This document shows, piece after piece, positions 1-11,179 of a DNA stretch of 64,000 nt (positions are counted from its first letter, which is position 1; the number at the start of each line of letters is the position of its first letter). The DNA comes from Panicum virgatum. Its lineage: Eukaryota; Streptophyta; Magnoliopsida; Poales; Poaceae. Location of the stretch: positions 43,156,809-43,220,808 of the forward strand of contig NC_053146.1 in the NCBI RefSeq assembly GCF_016808335.1, given 5' to 3'. The translations under genes and the position numbers were made by a program. The notes beneath the pieces are model-generated. The model was not told the DNA's origin. It worked only from the letters and a program-made list of their open reading frames with translations, and did not search any database.

Positions 1-849
1 CTAAGTCCAATCTAATTTGGATCTCATTCTCATTAGGCTTCTGGCCCTTAAGTGTGTGACTCTATGGGCTCACACGAGAATAGACATGGCCCAGTACTCA
101 AACTGGTCAATAGTTGATAGCGGTCTCTAGCAAGATGTGTCAACTCCTAAGCACGCGTGAATCATATCTATCGAGCCGTCACAATCTTATACATGATGTT
201 CCCTTTGCCTCACGCTATTTAGTCTAATTTGAAGCCGACCACTCTTTCTCGATCCTGTGATTCGGAATCCTTGGTTAACTCTTAAACCTAGCATGACCAA
301 GCATTTCTTTATTCGAATCACTCGAGAGGCCCAGAAATATCTCTCTCTTGTAGAGGGGAAAATCCCATCTTGACCGACTATGTCTCACAGCATGCTTCTT
401 GACATACCCGAAAGCCACCTTTATAACTACCCTGTTACGGTGTAGCATTTGATGGCTCCTAAGTAAGTCCGTTCACATCTTGAGTACATACGACGATCTC
501 AGGTCTTAGGACACAGGGTACATATCGTGTAATGAGAAGTCATCATCTCGTGTTGGGTCAGTTCTGTCTCAAGTCTCACATGAACCCACATTATTAGTTT
601 GATATCTCCATTTCCATGACTTGTGAAACGTAGTCAATCAACTAATACATGTGCTAGTCTAATATTCATGTGCGTCCTCACATGAACTCCGACTAGGAAC
701 ATTTTAGAATATACATACAAGTAAAGAGTTTCACAAATACTTCACATAAGCATCAATCAATATAAGTTGTCATCCATGGATATTCAAGGAACACTTTATT
801 AATCATGAATACAAGGAAATATGATCGTCTCTAGGGCATATTTCCAACA
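1..849 (-). repeat. Copia 3' LTR (partial, truncated by window start)
   Basis: It aligns end to end with 6342-7190 with scattered substitutions and ends with the same CA. The remaining part of the LTR, including the TATA region seen in the right copy, would lie before base 1. Confidence 0.93.
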
Positions 850-862
850 GTCTCCCACTTGC
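850..862 (-). other. Copia polypurine tract
   Basis: Directly beside the 3' LTR, the minus strand reads CAAGTGGGAGAC and then TGTTGGAA. This is the expected purine-rich primer site for plus-strand synthesis. Confidence 0.8.
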
Positions 863-869
863 ACTAGAG

Positions 870-3800
870 TCAATCTACAATATATCTAATACCCATTGCT
901 CTTGTGTGCCTCTCATGCTTGGGCTGTGGAAGAGGTTTTGTCAACGGATCTGAAATGTTCAGGTCCGTGTGTATTTTGCATATTTTGATCTCACCACGAT
1001 CGATGAACTCTCGAATGAGATGAAATCGCTGCATAACGTGTTTGCTCTTCTGGTGATTTCTTGGCTCCTTGGCTTGCGCAATAGCTCCACTGTTGTCACA
1101 GTAGAGATCCAGCGGGCTAAAGGCATTAGGGAACACACCAAGCTCAATAAGGAACTTCCTTATCCAAACACCTTCCTTCGAAAGCAGCGATGTACTCGGC
1201 TTTTGTTGTAGAATCGGCACCGTCTCCTGCTTAGAACTCTTCCAGCTAACCGCACCACCATTTACTTTGAACACGAAACGACGACCTGAGACTTTGAATC
1301 ATCTTGTCGGTTTGGAACTAGCATCAGTGTAACTAGTTACAACGAGCTCCTCCTCACCTCCATAGACTAGAAACACATTCTTAGTTCTTCTCAAGTACTT
1401 GAGGATGTTTTTCATAGCTGTCCAGTGACTCACCTGGATCTGACTGGTACCTGCTCGTAACACTTAGAGCATAAAAAACATCTGGGCGTGTACTTATCAT
1501 TGCATACATGATAGATTCAATTGCTGAGGCATGTGGAACTTTGCTCATGCGCTCTTGCTCATCAGTCATCGTAGGACACTGAGTCTTGCTAAGATGTATG
1601 CCATGTAACATAGGCAAGAACTCTTTCATTGCCTCTTCCATGTTGAACCGCTTCAACACTTTGTCAATGTAAGTATCTTGGCTTAATCCTATAAGCCTCT
1701 TTGATCTATCTCTATAGATCTTGATACCCAGTATGTATTCTACTTCTCCTAAATTCTTCATCGAAAAACTATTTTTCAGTGAAGTCTTTACAAACACAAA
1801 CATAAGAATATTATTTCCAATCAGCAGTATATCATCTATATACAGGATTAGAAATGCAACAGAGCTCCCACTTTTCTTCTTGTAAACACAAACTTCTTCT
1901 TCGTTTTTAATGAAGCTAAACCCTTTGACTACTTCATCAAAATGAATATTCCAACTCCGAGATGCTTGCTTTAATCCATAAATGGATTTTTAAAGCTTTC
2001 ATATCTTTCTAGCATTAGTCGGATCGACAAAACCCTCGAGCTGCATCATATACACGTCCTCGGTCAGATTTCCATTAAGGAAAGCTATTTTGACATCCAT
2101 CTGCCATATTTTATAATCAAAATATACAACAATAGCTAGAATAATCCGAACAGATTTAAGCATCGCTACGGGCGAGAAAGTCTCGTCGTAGTCAACTCCT
2201 TGAACTTGTCGAAAACCTTTTGCGACAAGTCGAGCTTTATAGATGTGAACATTTCCATCTATATCTTTCTTCTTTTTATAGATCCATTTGTACTCTATGG
2301 TTCTCACACCATCAGGCGGGTCTATAAAGTTCCAAACTTAATTTTCCTTCATGGATTCTATTTCGGATTTCATGGCATCTTGCCATCTCTCGGAGTCAGG
2401 GTCTGCCATCGCCTCTGCATATGTCGCATACTCATCATTGTCTAACAATAATAATTCCCGCGCTGCGCGGAGCCTAAGCCTTGCTGACCTTCGTGGTTGT
2501 GGAGGTGCTTCTGTTGCCATAGGCATCTCAACTTGTTTAGCTATATTAGCGTCACTTGTAGAGGCTTGTCCTATTGGCTCATCTCGAACTTCTTCGAGTT
2601 GCACCGTTCTTCCACTTTTCTATCCTTTGAGAAACTCTTTCTCTAGAAAAACTCCGTTCCGAGCGACAAACACTTTGCCCTCAGATCGATTGTAGAAGTA
2701 ATACCCTAAGGTCTCCTTTGGGTATCCCACGAATATACACTTATCCGATTTGGGTGCAAGCTTGTCAGACTGGAGTCGTTTGAGAAATGCTTCACAATCC
2801 CAAATTTTTAGAACAGACAAACTGAGAGTCTTGCCAGTCCATATCTCATATGGTGTCTTGTCTACGGATTTTGACGGCACCCTGTTCAGTGTGAAAGCTG
2901 CTATTTCTAGAGCGTAACCCCAAAATGACAATGGTAAGTCCGATTGGCTCATCATTGATCGAACCATGTCCAACAGAGTTCGATTACGTCGCTCGGAAAC
3001 CCCGTTCCTTTGAGGTGCTCTAGGCGGCGTAAGTTGTGGAACAATTCCGCAACTCTTCAAATGATCGCTAAATTCGTGACTCAGATATTCGCCCCCACGA
3101 TCAGATCGCAAGGCTTTAATCTTCTTGCCACGCTGATTTTCAACTTTATTTTGAAATTCCTTGAACTTTTCAAAGGTTTCAGACTTATGCCTCATCAAGT
3201 AGACATAGCCATATCTACTTAAGTCACCAGTAAAAGTAATGAAGTATTGGAATCCTCCTCTAGCAGTCGAGCTCATTGGTCCACACACATCAGTATGTAT
3301 GAGTTCCAGCAAATCCGATGCTCTCTCTGGAAAACCTGTGAACGGTGTCTTGGTCATCTTATCTAGCAAACAAGCTTCGCATATCTCGTATGATTCAAAA
3401 TCAAACGAACTTAGAAGTCCATCCTCATGGAGCTTCTTCATGCGTTTCTCGCTTATATGACCGAGACGACAATGCCACATGTAGGTATGATTCAAATCAT
3501 TTAGCCGAGACCTTTTAGCACTTATATTACAGATAGGAGAATCATCAAGATATAAAATGAATAGCCCATTCTTAATGGACGCCAAAGCCACAAACATATT
3601 ATTCTTAGAGATCACACAATCATTGTTTTCACTCGTAAAAGAATAACCATCCTTTGTCAAACATGAAGGAGACACAATGTTTCGACTCAAACTAGAAACA
3701 AAATAACAATTATTAAGCTCCAAGACAAATCTTGATGGTAGGTGTAGTTGCATCGTCCCGACGGCCAAAGCAGCAACTCTTGCATTATTGCCGACGCGGA

Positions 3801-3950
3801 AGTCAACTTCTCCTCTTTCAACGCTTCTACTCGTTGTCATTCCCTGCATCGAATTGCATATATGATCAACCGATCCGGTATCAAATACCCAAGAATTAAC
3901 ATAAGAGTCAGCGATAAATATTTCTTAATATGAACGACAAGCGTACCCGA
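870..3950 (-). pseudogene. Copia pol remnant: protease, integrase, RT, RNase H
   Basis: Reading from 3950 down: a protease core with WVFDTGS around 3890; a GAG-pre-integrase HHCC finger (HTYMWHCRLGH ... CEACLLDK) near 3480-3360; an integrase core with D (IHTDVCGP), D (RSDRGGEY) and E (VSERRN), about 3310-2970; an RT with KGFRQVQGVDYDETFSPV (about 2215) and a YIDD catalytic box near 1835; and an RNase H with LYCDNSGA (about 1090) ending at 870. Stops interrupt the frame at 2620-2622 (TAG), 2338-2340 (TAA) and 1999-2001 (TGA), and the RNase H lies in another frame. Protease and integrase catalytic residues look intact, but the polyprotein cannot be made whole. Confidence 0.92.
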
Positions 3951-4793
3951 GGTGGAAGAATGATTCTTCTGTGTGGCTAGGTATAGCTTGCAGTTCTTCT
4001 TCCAGTGTCCTGGCTGGTGACAATGAAAGTACTCCTTGTCTGCGGCTGGTCCAGGTTTCGCCTTGGGTGTAGGGTTTGGCTTGGAGTTCGTAACCTTAGC
4101 TTTTCCCTTCTTCTTCTTCCAAGAAGAACCTTTCTTCTTGAAAGTAGGCTTATTTTGGATATCCATCACATGGCCGCCACCTGTGCTTTTATTGATGTCA
4201 CTCTCTGCCGTTTTGAGCATGCCGCACAGCTCATTCAAGCCCTTCTCAGCCCCGTGCATGTGGTAGTTTGAGACAAAGTTTCCATAACTCGGAGGCAAAG
4301 GGGCAAGAATGAAGTCAGTGGCCAACTCTTGGCCAAGTGGGAAGCCTAGCTTCTCCAGCATCTGTGTGTAACCAACCATCTTGATTACATGCGGCCCTAC
4401 TGATGCTCCTTCTGCTAGTTTAGTTTCAGCAAAGGCCTTGGACACATTGAACCTTTCAGTCATGGCCTGAGTCTAAAACATGTCCCGTAGCGCCACGATC
4501 ATATCGTGTGCCGCATGGTTATTCTCAAACTGCATCTGCAGCTCAGGTTCCATGTAAGCTAGCATGAGACAGCTCACTTCACGGTCTTTATCAACCGTTC
4601 TCCTGTAAGCATTTCTCTCAGCATCAGGGGCATCTGCACCAGGCTCCTCTGGCAGTGGGTTATCTAGAACATCTTCCTTGTTAGCTGCCCTGAGAACAAT
4701 TCTCAGGTTGCGGATTCAATCCGTGTAGTTTGTCTCATTCAATTTGTTGCTCTCAAGTACGTAACGTAAAGCAAAAGGTTGATTTTGAGTCAT
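3837..4793 (-). pseudogene. Copia gag remnant with damaged zinc knuckle
   Basis: The start codon at 4793 opens a copia-type gag (MTQNQPFALRYVLESNKLNE). In-frame stops lie about 25 codons in and again near 4470. The capsid-like region continues to about 4060, then a basic Lys-rich stretch and a nucleocapsid knuckle reading YFHCHQPGHWKKNC. The family pattern is CX2CX4HX4C, and here the first Cys is Tyr. The gag frame then passes out of phase near 3930, apparently through a one-base deletion, so the protease lies in a different frame. Confidence 0.88.
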
Positions 4794-5597
4794 TGATCTA
4801 CAACAAATAAATGCAAAATACTAAGACAAAAGTATTCATGATGGAGTAAACGACATTAAACAATTTAATAGAATTTACTCCCACTAAAATCAATATCCCT
4901 ATGTTGATTCTTAGTGATTCAAGACCCACAACTAACACGTCCACTAGTGAGCTTTTGCATCACCGCTAGAAGATGAGGTAGATCGGTAAGCAACTCTTGC
5001 TAATTATATCTCATATGACTCTTGTTGTTGGGTGACATCTCCATGTCTTGCTCCCAACCTTTATGCCCCAAGGTCCTTAACCATTAAGATGACCTTGTCA
5101 AGCTCATCAACCCTATATGCGTGCATGTATCCGATACAGCCTGTCTAGTCAAGGAAAACCAGTGGCGCCCTAATTTCATAGACCCACCACCAATCGTACA
5201 AAACATGGGACAGTGCAAGATTTAGTTGGTAGGGCATGATAGCTCAAAATTTGTGAGGGATCGTTCTACTTCTACTATGACGCATGTAGTAGTAAAACGT
5301 TAAGAACGACAAGCACATAATTGTGAATCAGTATGACCCTTGTTCTCATGGTGATCTCCATCTCCATAAAACTTGTTCGTCATGTAGATCTCCATCTTCA
5401 TGGAACTTGTTCACCATGTTGATCTCCATCTCCATGTACATGTGCACCATCCTTCATGTAATGAAAACTCCAAGAACTAGAACTTGCTATTACACCTAAT
5501 AGCTAGTAAATAAAATTACATTCAGAACTTGGATCATCACAGGTTGGCACGCAAGCCATTACATCAAATGCAACAATTCATATGGCTCTGGCCGAAT
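4794..5597 (-). other. Copia 5' leader, no gene
   Basis: AT-rich non-coding DNA lies between the gag start and the inferred inner end of the 5' LTR. It contains a short direct repeat of the type GATCTCCATCTCCATG near 5350-5440. I see no ORF with family resemblance. Confidence 0.5.
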
Positions 5598-7190
5598 TGT
5601 CATAATCACGACACGCAGGTCATTAAACAATTGCACACATGCATCACATACACATAGGGGCCATACCTATTACAAAACATACAAAACAGAGTTATGCGAT
5701 TCCGACGTTCGAACTTAAAACGGCGAAAACTCTATCTTCTGGGCCGAATTTCGCAAATCTAAATTTTGCGAAAATAGAAATGCTGTTCTAAACCAAATAT
5801 AACTTTTTTCTGTAGATACAAATCTATATAAAATTCACCTTAATCCGAGTTCGTATGCAAAAGTTATGACTGTTTTACTGTAAAACACACTTTTTCAACA
5901 AATCGGAATTCGCAGTAGATCCAATTTATTGCCCTATGCATCTCATGCATCTGGCTTATGCCCTAAGCTTCGTTTCAACCAATCACATTGATCTCCAACC
6001 GCAATGACCGGGTTTATGAGCATCACTTAACTCCGATGGCGGAAAACCGACCGGTAGGAGTATGTCGTTGCACAACCTTCGCAGCATGTTTACGAAACTA
6101 GGTCACAGATCGGTCACGAATCGAAGTCCACACGTACGGGAAGAAGCATCGCACTCCGGATTGCTAGATCCACGAGAACAATTAGGGCCGATGCACAAGG
6201 AGGAGGAACAGGGAGGGGGCGGTTCATGTAAACAGTACCCCCACCCTTGTATTTATAGCCCCTTAGGCGCCCCCTAGGTGGGCTCCCATGGGCCCCACCT
6301 TGGGCATCCCCTACTGGGCCAACTAAAGCCCATTAGTGCATCTAAGCCAAGTCTAATTTGGATCTCGTCCTCATTAGGTTTCTGGCCCTTACGTGTGTGA
6401 TCCTATGGGCTCACACGTGAATAGACATGGCCCAATACTCCTACTGGTCAATAGTTGATAGCGGTCTCTAGCAAGACGTGTCAACTCCTAAGCACGCGCG
6501 AATCATATCTGTCGAGCCGTCACAATCTTATACATATTATTCCCTTTACCTCGCGATATTTGGTCTAGCTTGAAGCCGACCACTCTTTTCTCGATCCTGT
6601 GATTCGGAATTCTTGGTTAACTCTTAACCCTATCATGACCATGCATTTCCTAATCCGAATCACTCGAGGGGCCCAGAGATATCTCTCTTTTGTAGAGGGG
6701 AAAATCTCATCTTGACCGACTATGTCTCACAGCATGCTTCTTGACAGACCCGAAAGCCATCTTTATAACTATCCTGTTACAGTGCAGCGTTTGATGGCTC
6801 CTAAGTAAGTCGGTTCACATCTTGAGTATATACGACGATCTCAGGTCTTAGGACACAGCGTACATATTATGTAATGAGAAGTCATCATCTCGTGTTGGGT
6901 CAGTTCTGTCTCATGTCTCACATGAACCCATATTATTAGTTTAACATCCCATGTCCATGATTTGTGAACCGTAGTCAATCAACTAATACATGTGCTAGTC
7001 TAGTATTCATGTGCGTCCTCACATGAACTCTAACTAGGAACATTTTAGAATATCCATACAAGTAAAGAGTTTCATAAATACTTCACATAAGCATCAATCA
7101 ATACAAGTTGTCATCCATGGATATTCAAGGAACACTTTATTAATCATAAATACAAGGAAATATGATTGTCTCTAGGGCATATTTCCAACA
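5598..7190 (-). repeat. Copia 5' LTR
   Basis: The outer end is certain (7190, shared with the left LTR). The inner end at 5598 is inferred. Plus-strand TGTCATAATC would make the LTR end in CA on the minus strand, and just beyond it (5584-5595) is a poor match to an initiator-Met primer site (CGGCCAGAGCCA). A length near 1.6 kb would fit Angela-like elements. Confidence 0.65.
6250..6257 (-). promoter_or_regulatory. TATA box of copia LTR
   Basis: The minus strand reads GGCTATAAATACAAGG, a canonical TATA box inside the 5' LTR at the expected U3/R boundary. Confidence 0.7.
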
Positions 7191-7399
7191 GCTAACGCGT
7201 AATAATATACATACATTTACTCAAATAGTGATGAACTCCTTAAAAATTGCATCAATTAGCTCATCATGAAAGATGATCCTTATCTGCAAAAATCGAATAA
7301 CATAATTAAGAACAAGAAAGAACACAACAAAATTACAGATCAATAATTAAGTACTCAAGTTTGGATCTTACAAAATGAGACCAAAGAACTGTTCTTGGT
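7191..7399. other. AT-rich DNA, nothing recognised
   Basis: This short stretch lies between the copia LTR and the first recognisable LINE codons. I see no gene or repeat. It may be pre-insertion DNA or decayed LINE 5' sequence. Confidence 0.4.
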
Positions 7400-7444
7400 T
7401 GATAGACTTGCTAATTTTGCTTCCAAAATCATTTCTCCATGTCA

Positions 7445-8163
7445 GCGGTTTTTGTTAATGGCAGATTCATTGTGATTGGTGCAGTGATGCTTCATGAATT
7501 TGTCCACAAGTAACAAACAAATAAAATGTGGGGTGTGGTGTTCAAGATCGACTTTGAAAAAAGCCTATGACAACATCTCTTGGGACTTTGTGGATGAAGT
7601 TATGAGGAAGAAAGGCTTTGAAGATGTCCTAAGAAATTGGATTACGAGCATAGTTAGGGGAGTAGAGTGTGTGTCAACATCAATGGAGAAAATCCCCTAT
7701 TTCAAGACGCACCGTGGGTTGAGGCAAGGGGATCCCCTATCCCCACTGTTATTTAACCAAGCAGTGGATGTCTTAGCTCGTATTATGACTAAAGCAAAAG
7801 AATAGGGGTTCATGAAGGGGGTAGTACCTCACCTAGTACCTGGGGGGATTACCCATTTGCAATATGCTGATAACATTTTTCTCATGGTGGATGGAGATTC
7901 GATCAAGAACATAAAGTTCCTATTATATTGCTTTGAGTGGATGTCAGGGATGAAAATCAACTATCAAAGTGAGATGGTGCTGTTTGGAATGGGTGAAGAT
8001 GAACAATAGATCATAGCGAACATGCTCAATTACAACATTAGCCAGATGCCCCTGAGATATTTAGGATTTCCCATTAGCAGCAGAAATGAAGGCATGGGAG
8101 CCTTCAAAAACATAGTAGCTAAAATAGGGAAGAAATTACATCCTTGGAAGGGTAAACACTTAT
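7445..8163 (+). pseudogene. LINE 1 reverse transcriptase, first part
   Basis: RT motifs appear in order: FVNGR (about 7455), a motif A region with KAYDNISWDF (about 7560), GLRQGDPLSPLLF (about 7720) and the catalytic box YADN (about 7865), where active L1 elements have YADD. Then come MKINYQSE and LRYLGFP. Stops lie after AKE (7803-7805) and DEQ (8007-8009), and there is a frame change near 7450. The catalytic second Asp is Asn, so the RT would be dead even with the frame open. Confidence 0.9.
8159..8163. repeat. Target-site duplication CTTAT, left copy
   Basis: It directly precedes TGTCGATACC of element A and is identical to 22925-22929. Confidence 0.92.
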
Positions 8164-9236
8164 TGTCGATACCCCAGGACTGGGGTACCCCCTCTTGCTG
8201 TGTCGAGGCAAGGGCCTTGTAGTTATCCTTGACTACGTCCAAACAGCCGGACCCCTGCGGTCCGGAGTCCTGTTCCCCCGACAACGGTCCCGGACCTGTC
8301 TCACAACTGAGAAAGGTCCAGGAACACCGCGTGTCCCGGAAGAGGCAGGCGCTCAGCACGAACAGCCGGGGCTCCGGACCTCCCGTGGAGTCCGGACCCC
8401 CGCGGAAGTCCCGGACCCCCTGTATAGTAACCGGACCCCTCACTAAGGGAAGAAATCGACACCCCTCCCCGGGGGGGGGGGGGTCCGGAGCAGACACATA
8501 TACAAGGTCGCTTGGTCTCCATACTAAGCCTCACCCACCACTGCATTCATTGTGGTAGGTGGACGTCCGCATTGATGCAGCAGAAGCCGAGGCGATTCTT
8601 TGACCAGGGGGCACTATTGATCGCGTATTACCAAGGTACATAGTGGAGCTGCTGGCGCCGCCCACGCCGCGCCTGTCAGTCTGCCATAACAGATGGATAC
8701 GACGGCTCGGCTTCACCCATTATGACGCCTACGTAATAGCCTCAACAGGTCACGCCGCAAGCTACGTTCCCCCAACGGGCACCTTGTTGACACGATAAGA
8801 GAAGACCTCCTTTCGTCAGAGAGTCAGCAGGGCATGGAAGCATATCGGAGGAAAGATTCGTAACCACTGTAGTCATTTGAGTACTCTGCGCAGTATGCTG
8901 CACAGTACGTTGGGCCCACTTGTCGGGGCCTCAATGCCCTATGTATCCGCACCCCTTGGTCTATAAAAGGGAGGCGCCCGCTAGAAGAAAGCCCCAAGGC
9001 TGGGTGAAAGCCAAGGCCGGCAGAGGATAGGTTCATACAAGAACAATACATCTCCCAGTGGACGTAGGGTATTACGCTCCGGCGGCCCGAACCACTCTAA
9101 ATCGTGTGTTCTTGTGAGCTTCCTTCCAAATCTAGATCTGCCCAATCGCCAAAGTACTCCCCAGAGTCCTCCCTCACTGGGAATAGGCGGGTGCGCTCCG
9201 CCACCCGGCTGTGGGTACCCTAGAAATCCCGCAACA
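8164..9236 (+). repeat. Element A 5' LTR
   Basis: 1073 bp, starting TGTCGATACCCC and ending CCGCAACA. It contains a run of 13 G near 8471 and a TATA box at 8961-8968. The first 26 bases hold an almost perfect palindrome (8168-8189). Confidence 0.93.
8961..8968 (+). promoter_or_regulatory. TATA box of element A 5' LTR
   Basis: GGTCTATAAAAGGG lies about 275 bp before the LTR end. The same motif is in the 3' LTR at about 11977-11984. Confidence 0.75.
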
Positions 9237-9256
9237 TTTGGCGCCGTCCGTGGGGA
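9237..9256 (+). other. Element A primer-binding region
   Basis: TTTGGCGCCGTCCGTGGGGA directly follows the 5' LTR, the position and type of a gypsy PBS. The cognate tRNA was not determined. Confidence 0.65.
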
Positions 9257-10700
9257 GTCGGGCGCTGGTTGGATCTTCGGCTCCTGGGTCCATGTTCATC
9301 CTCTGCAACGACAAACGAGAAGATGAAGGAAGGCAGGGCGTCACCCACGCCACATGCCGTGACACTGGGGCACCAACGCCCACGGCCCGATGGCGCACGG
9401 CAGCGGCGTCTGTTGTGCGTCGCCACAGCAACACCTCAGAGTCGGCATGGCAGCGCACAGCGAAAGCGCCGCTAGGCGCTGCTACCCCTACGTCGACTCA
9501 AGGTTTTCTCTCAAGCAATGGTCATGCTTCCTCTGCGGCGGTATGGCGTCGGCTCAAGGCTTTCTCTCAACATGGAGCCTGGAGCCGACGGCCATCCCGG
9601 AGGAAGTTGACCGTGTCGTCGTGTCATCTCCGGCACCGCCCCAGGCTCTTGGTGCTGCTGCAGACAGGACCCCGCCACTAGGCGTGGGGGCCCAGGCGCG
9701 AGCACCAAGGACAAGCCGGCGAACGACCGCCCTTCTCCACGCTCCGTGCTCGTCCATACGAGCACACATTTTCCCGCTGCGCCAGGGCGGAAAGCCAGCT
9801 CCTGCCGCAGCAGGGGGCGGGCGGCCGGCTCTCGGTGGCGGACGGCGGCGGCAGGGGGCCTCTTCCATTCAAGGCCAAAGAATTTGTCTCAAGCTGCCTA
9901 AGCATATGACAGCTCTTAGGCAAGGAGTGGCCCCCCGAGCTCCCGAGGTGTTGCTGGATGATGCGGTTCAGGCACATCCAGTACGCCTTCGCCTCCGATG
10001 ACTATGAAGAATTCGGGAGTGGCCATGCCACTCCCAACCGAAGAAGAACACGCTGTATAGCATGCAGCCGTAGGTTACTCCTAAGAAAAGATTAAGAGAG
10101 TTCCTCCTTTGTAATAACGTGGCGCCTACGTGTGTGTCCAGAGCGGTCAAGGTCTAACCTTGTAAACCCGACCTCTGGCCCTATCACACAAACAGGCAAA
10201 AAGCGGTCCGGAGCGGTAGAGGTCCGACCTCGTAATCCCGACCTCTGATGTATACCGTGATAACCACAATAATAAAGGAGATTTATTTTCTTAGTCTTGT
10301 CTCGACTCCACCCTGATCACATTCATTCGATCTGGTTGGCTATTTCTTGGTTAACCATCTCTTCCCCCTAAACAGAGTCTTTTCTTTTTTGCAGCGATCC
10401 AAGTTAAGTAGCCAGGCTTGGAGTCAGGTGAGGACGCCCCTTCTAGCTGGAAGGCAGTCCGGACCCCTAAGGGCCTGCTCTGGAGAAGTGGTACTCGTAT
10501 CCTGGCGTAGAGGAGCTCCGCGTAGCTTAGTCTGGTAATGTGCCCTAAGTTCACGTACTTCACTACCCTGTTACAAGTACTCTAGTATCCTAGACTGCTG
10601 TCTTTAGAGGTCCCGGACTCCCTTCTAGTATAAGGCTTGGATTCCTACACCTTACTGTGAGGTCCGGTGACGTTTTTCTTTGGTTCGTCAGCAATAATCC
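9257..10700 (+). other. Element A interior, no recognisable coding domain
   Basis: This is GC-rich DNA with several overlapping open frames (for example 9390-10001) of low-complexity composition and no retrotransposon motif. Open frames on both strands here look like a by-product of GC richness. It probably serves as packaging or template sequence, which is inference. Confidence 0.6.
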
Positions 10701-10902
10701 AAGTCCACTCCGGTGGCCCGCTCCGGCGGAGACCGCTCGCCACGGTCGCTCCAAGTCCACTCCGGTGGCCCGCTCCGGCGCAGATCGCTCGCCACGGTCG
10801 CTCCAAGTCCACTCCGGTGGCCCGCTCCGGCGGAGACCGCTCACCACGGTCGCTCCAAGTCCACTCCGGTGGCCCGCTCCGGCGGAGACCGCTCGCCACG
10901 GT
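10701..10902 (+). repeat. Four tandem 52-bp repeats in element A
   Basis: Units start at 10701, 10753, 10805 and 10857, each beginning AAGTCCACTCCGGTGGCCCG and ending near CCACGGTCGCTCC. Within each unit, TCCGGTGGCCCGCTCCGGCGGA contains short inverted CCGG motifs. Units differ at only a few positions, and the last is slightly short. Confidence 0.9.
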
Positions 10903-11160
10903 CGGCAAGAGCCAGGTCCGGGAAGTAGTGCTTGCTCCCTGAGCGATCCGAAGTCTGTGTAGCCGCTTAGCTTGGTTCCGTACCCTAAGCCTACACCTTC
11001 ATCGCCCTGTGGAGAGCACTCTAGTACCTGAACCTGGCAACGAGTGTACCGGCCTCAGGGGTCCGGGACACCCGCTCTCTCCATGAGCACACCAACGCAA
11101 TCAAGTTGCGTAGAAACACATCACGATAGTGGCCCCACCCGCGGGTTCGTACCTCACCCG

Positions 11161-11179
11161 AGGTGGGCCCGGGGGCCAC
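11161..11179 (+). other. Element A polypurine tract
   Basis: AGGTGGGCCCGGGGGCCAC abuts the 3' LTR. The same 19 bases flank the 3' LTR of element B. Confidence 0.8.

Larger units (their letters stand above)
1..7190 (-). mobile_element. Ty1/copia LTR retrotransposon, decayed, left LTR cut by window edge
   Basis: Two long direct repeats flank a copia-order gag-PR-IN-RT-RH region on the minus strand. The right repeat ends at 7190 and the left at 849, both in the same terminus (minus-strand start TGTTGGAAATATGCC). Bases 1-849 match 6342-7190. The order IN before RT fixes it as copia; the LTR start and gag N-terminus (MTQNQPFALRY) resemble Angela/Tork-type grass families, which is a lineage guess. 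Coding parts carry in-frame stops and at least two frameshifts, so it is not autonomous. The left TSD lies outside the window, so I cannot tell whether it inserted into the neighbouring LINE. Confidence 0.93.

Noticed and set aside
8471..8483. Run of 13 G as an assembly artefact
   Set aside because: The same 13-G run is present at the matching place in the other LTR (about 11487-11499), so it is probably real.
9211..10001. Long open frames on both strands in element A interior as host genes
   Set aside because: They are GC-rich and low-complexity, overlap each other on opposite strands, lie between two LTRs and show no family motif.
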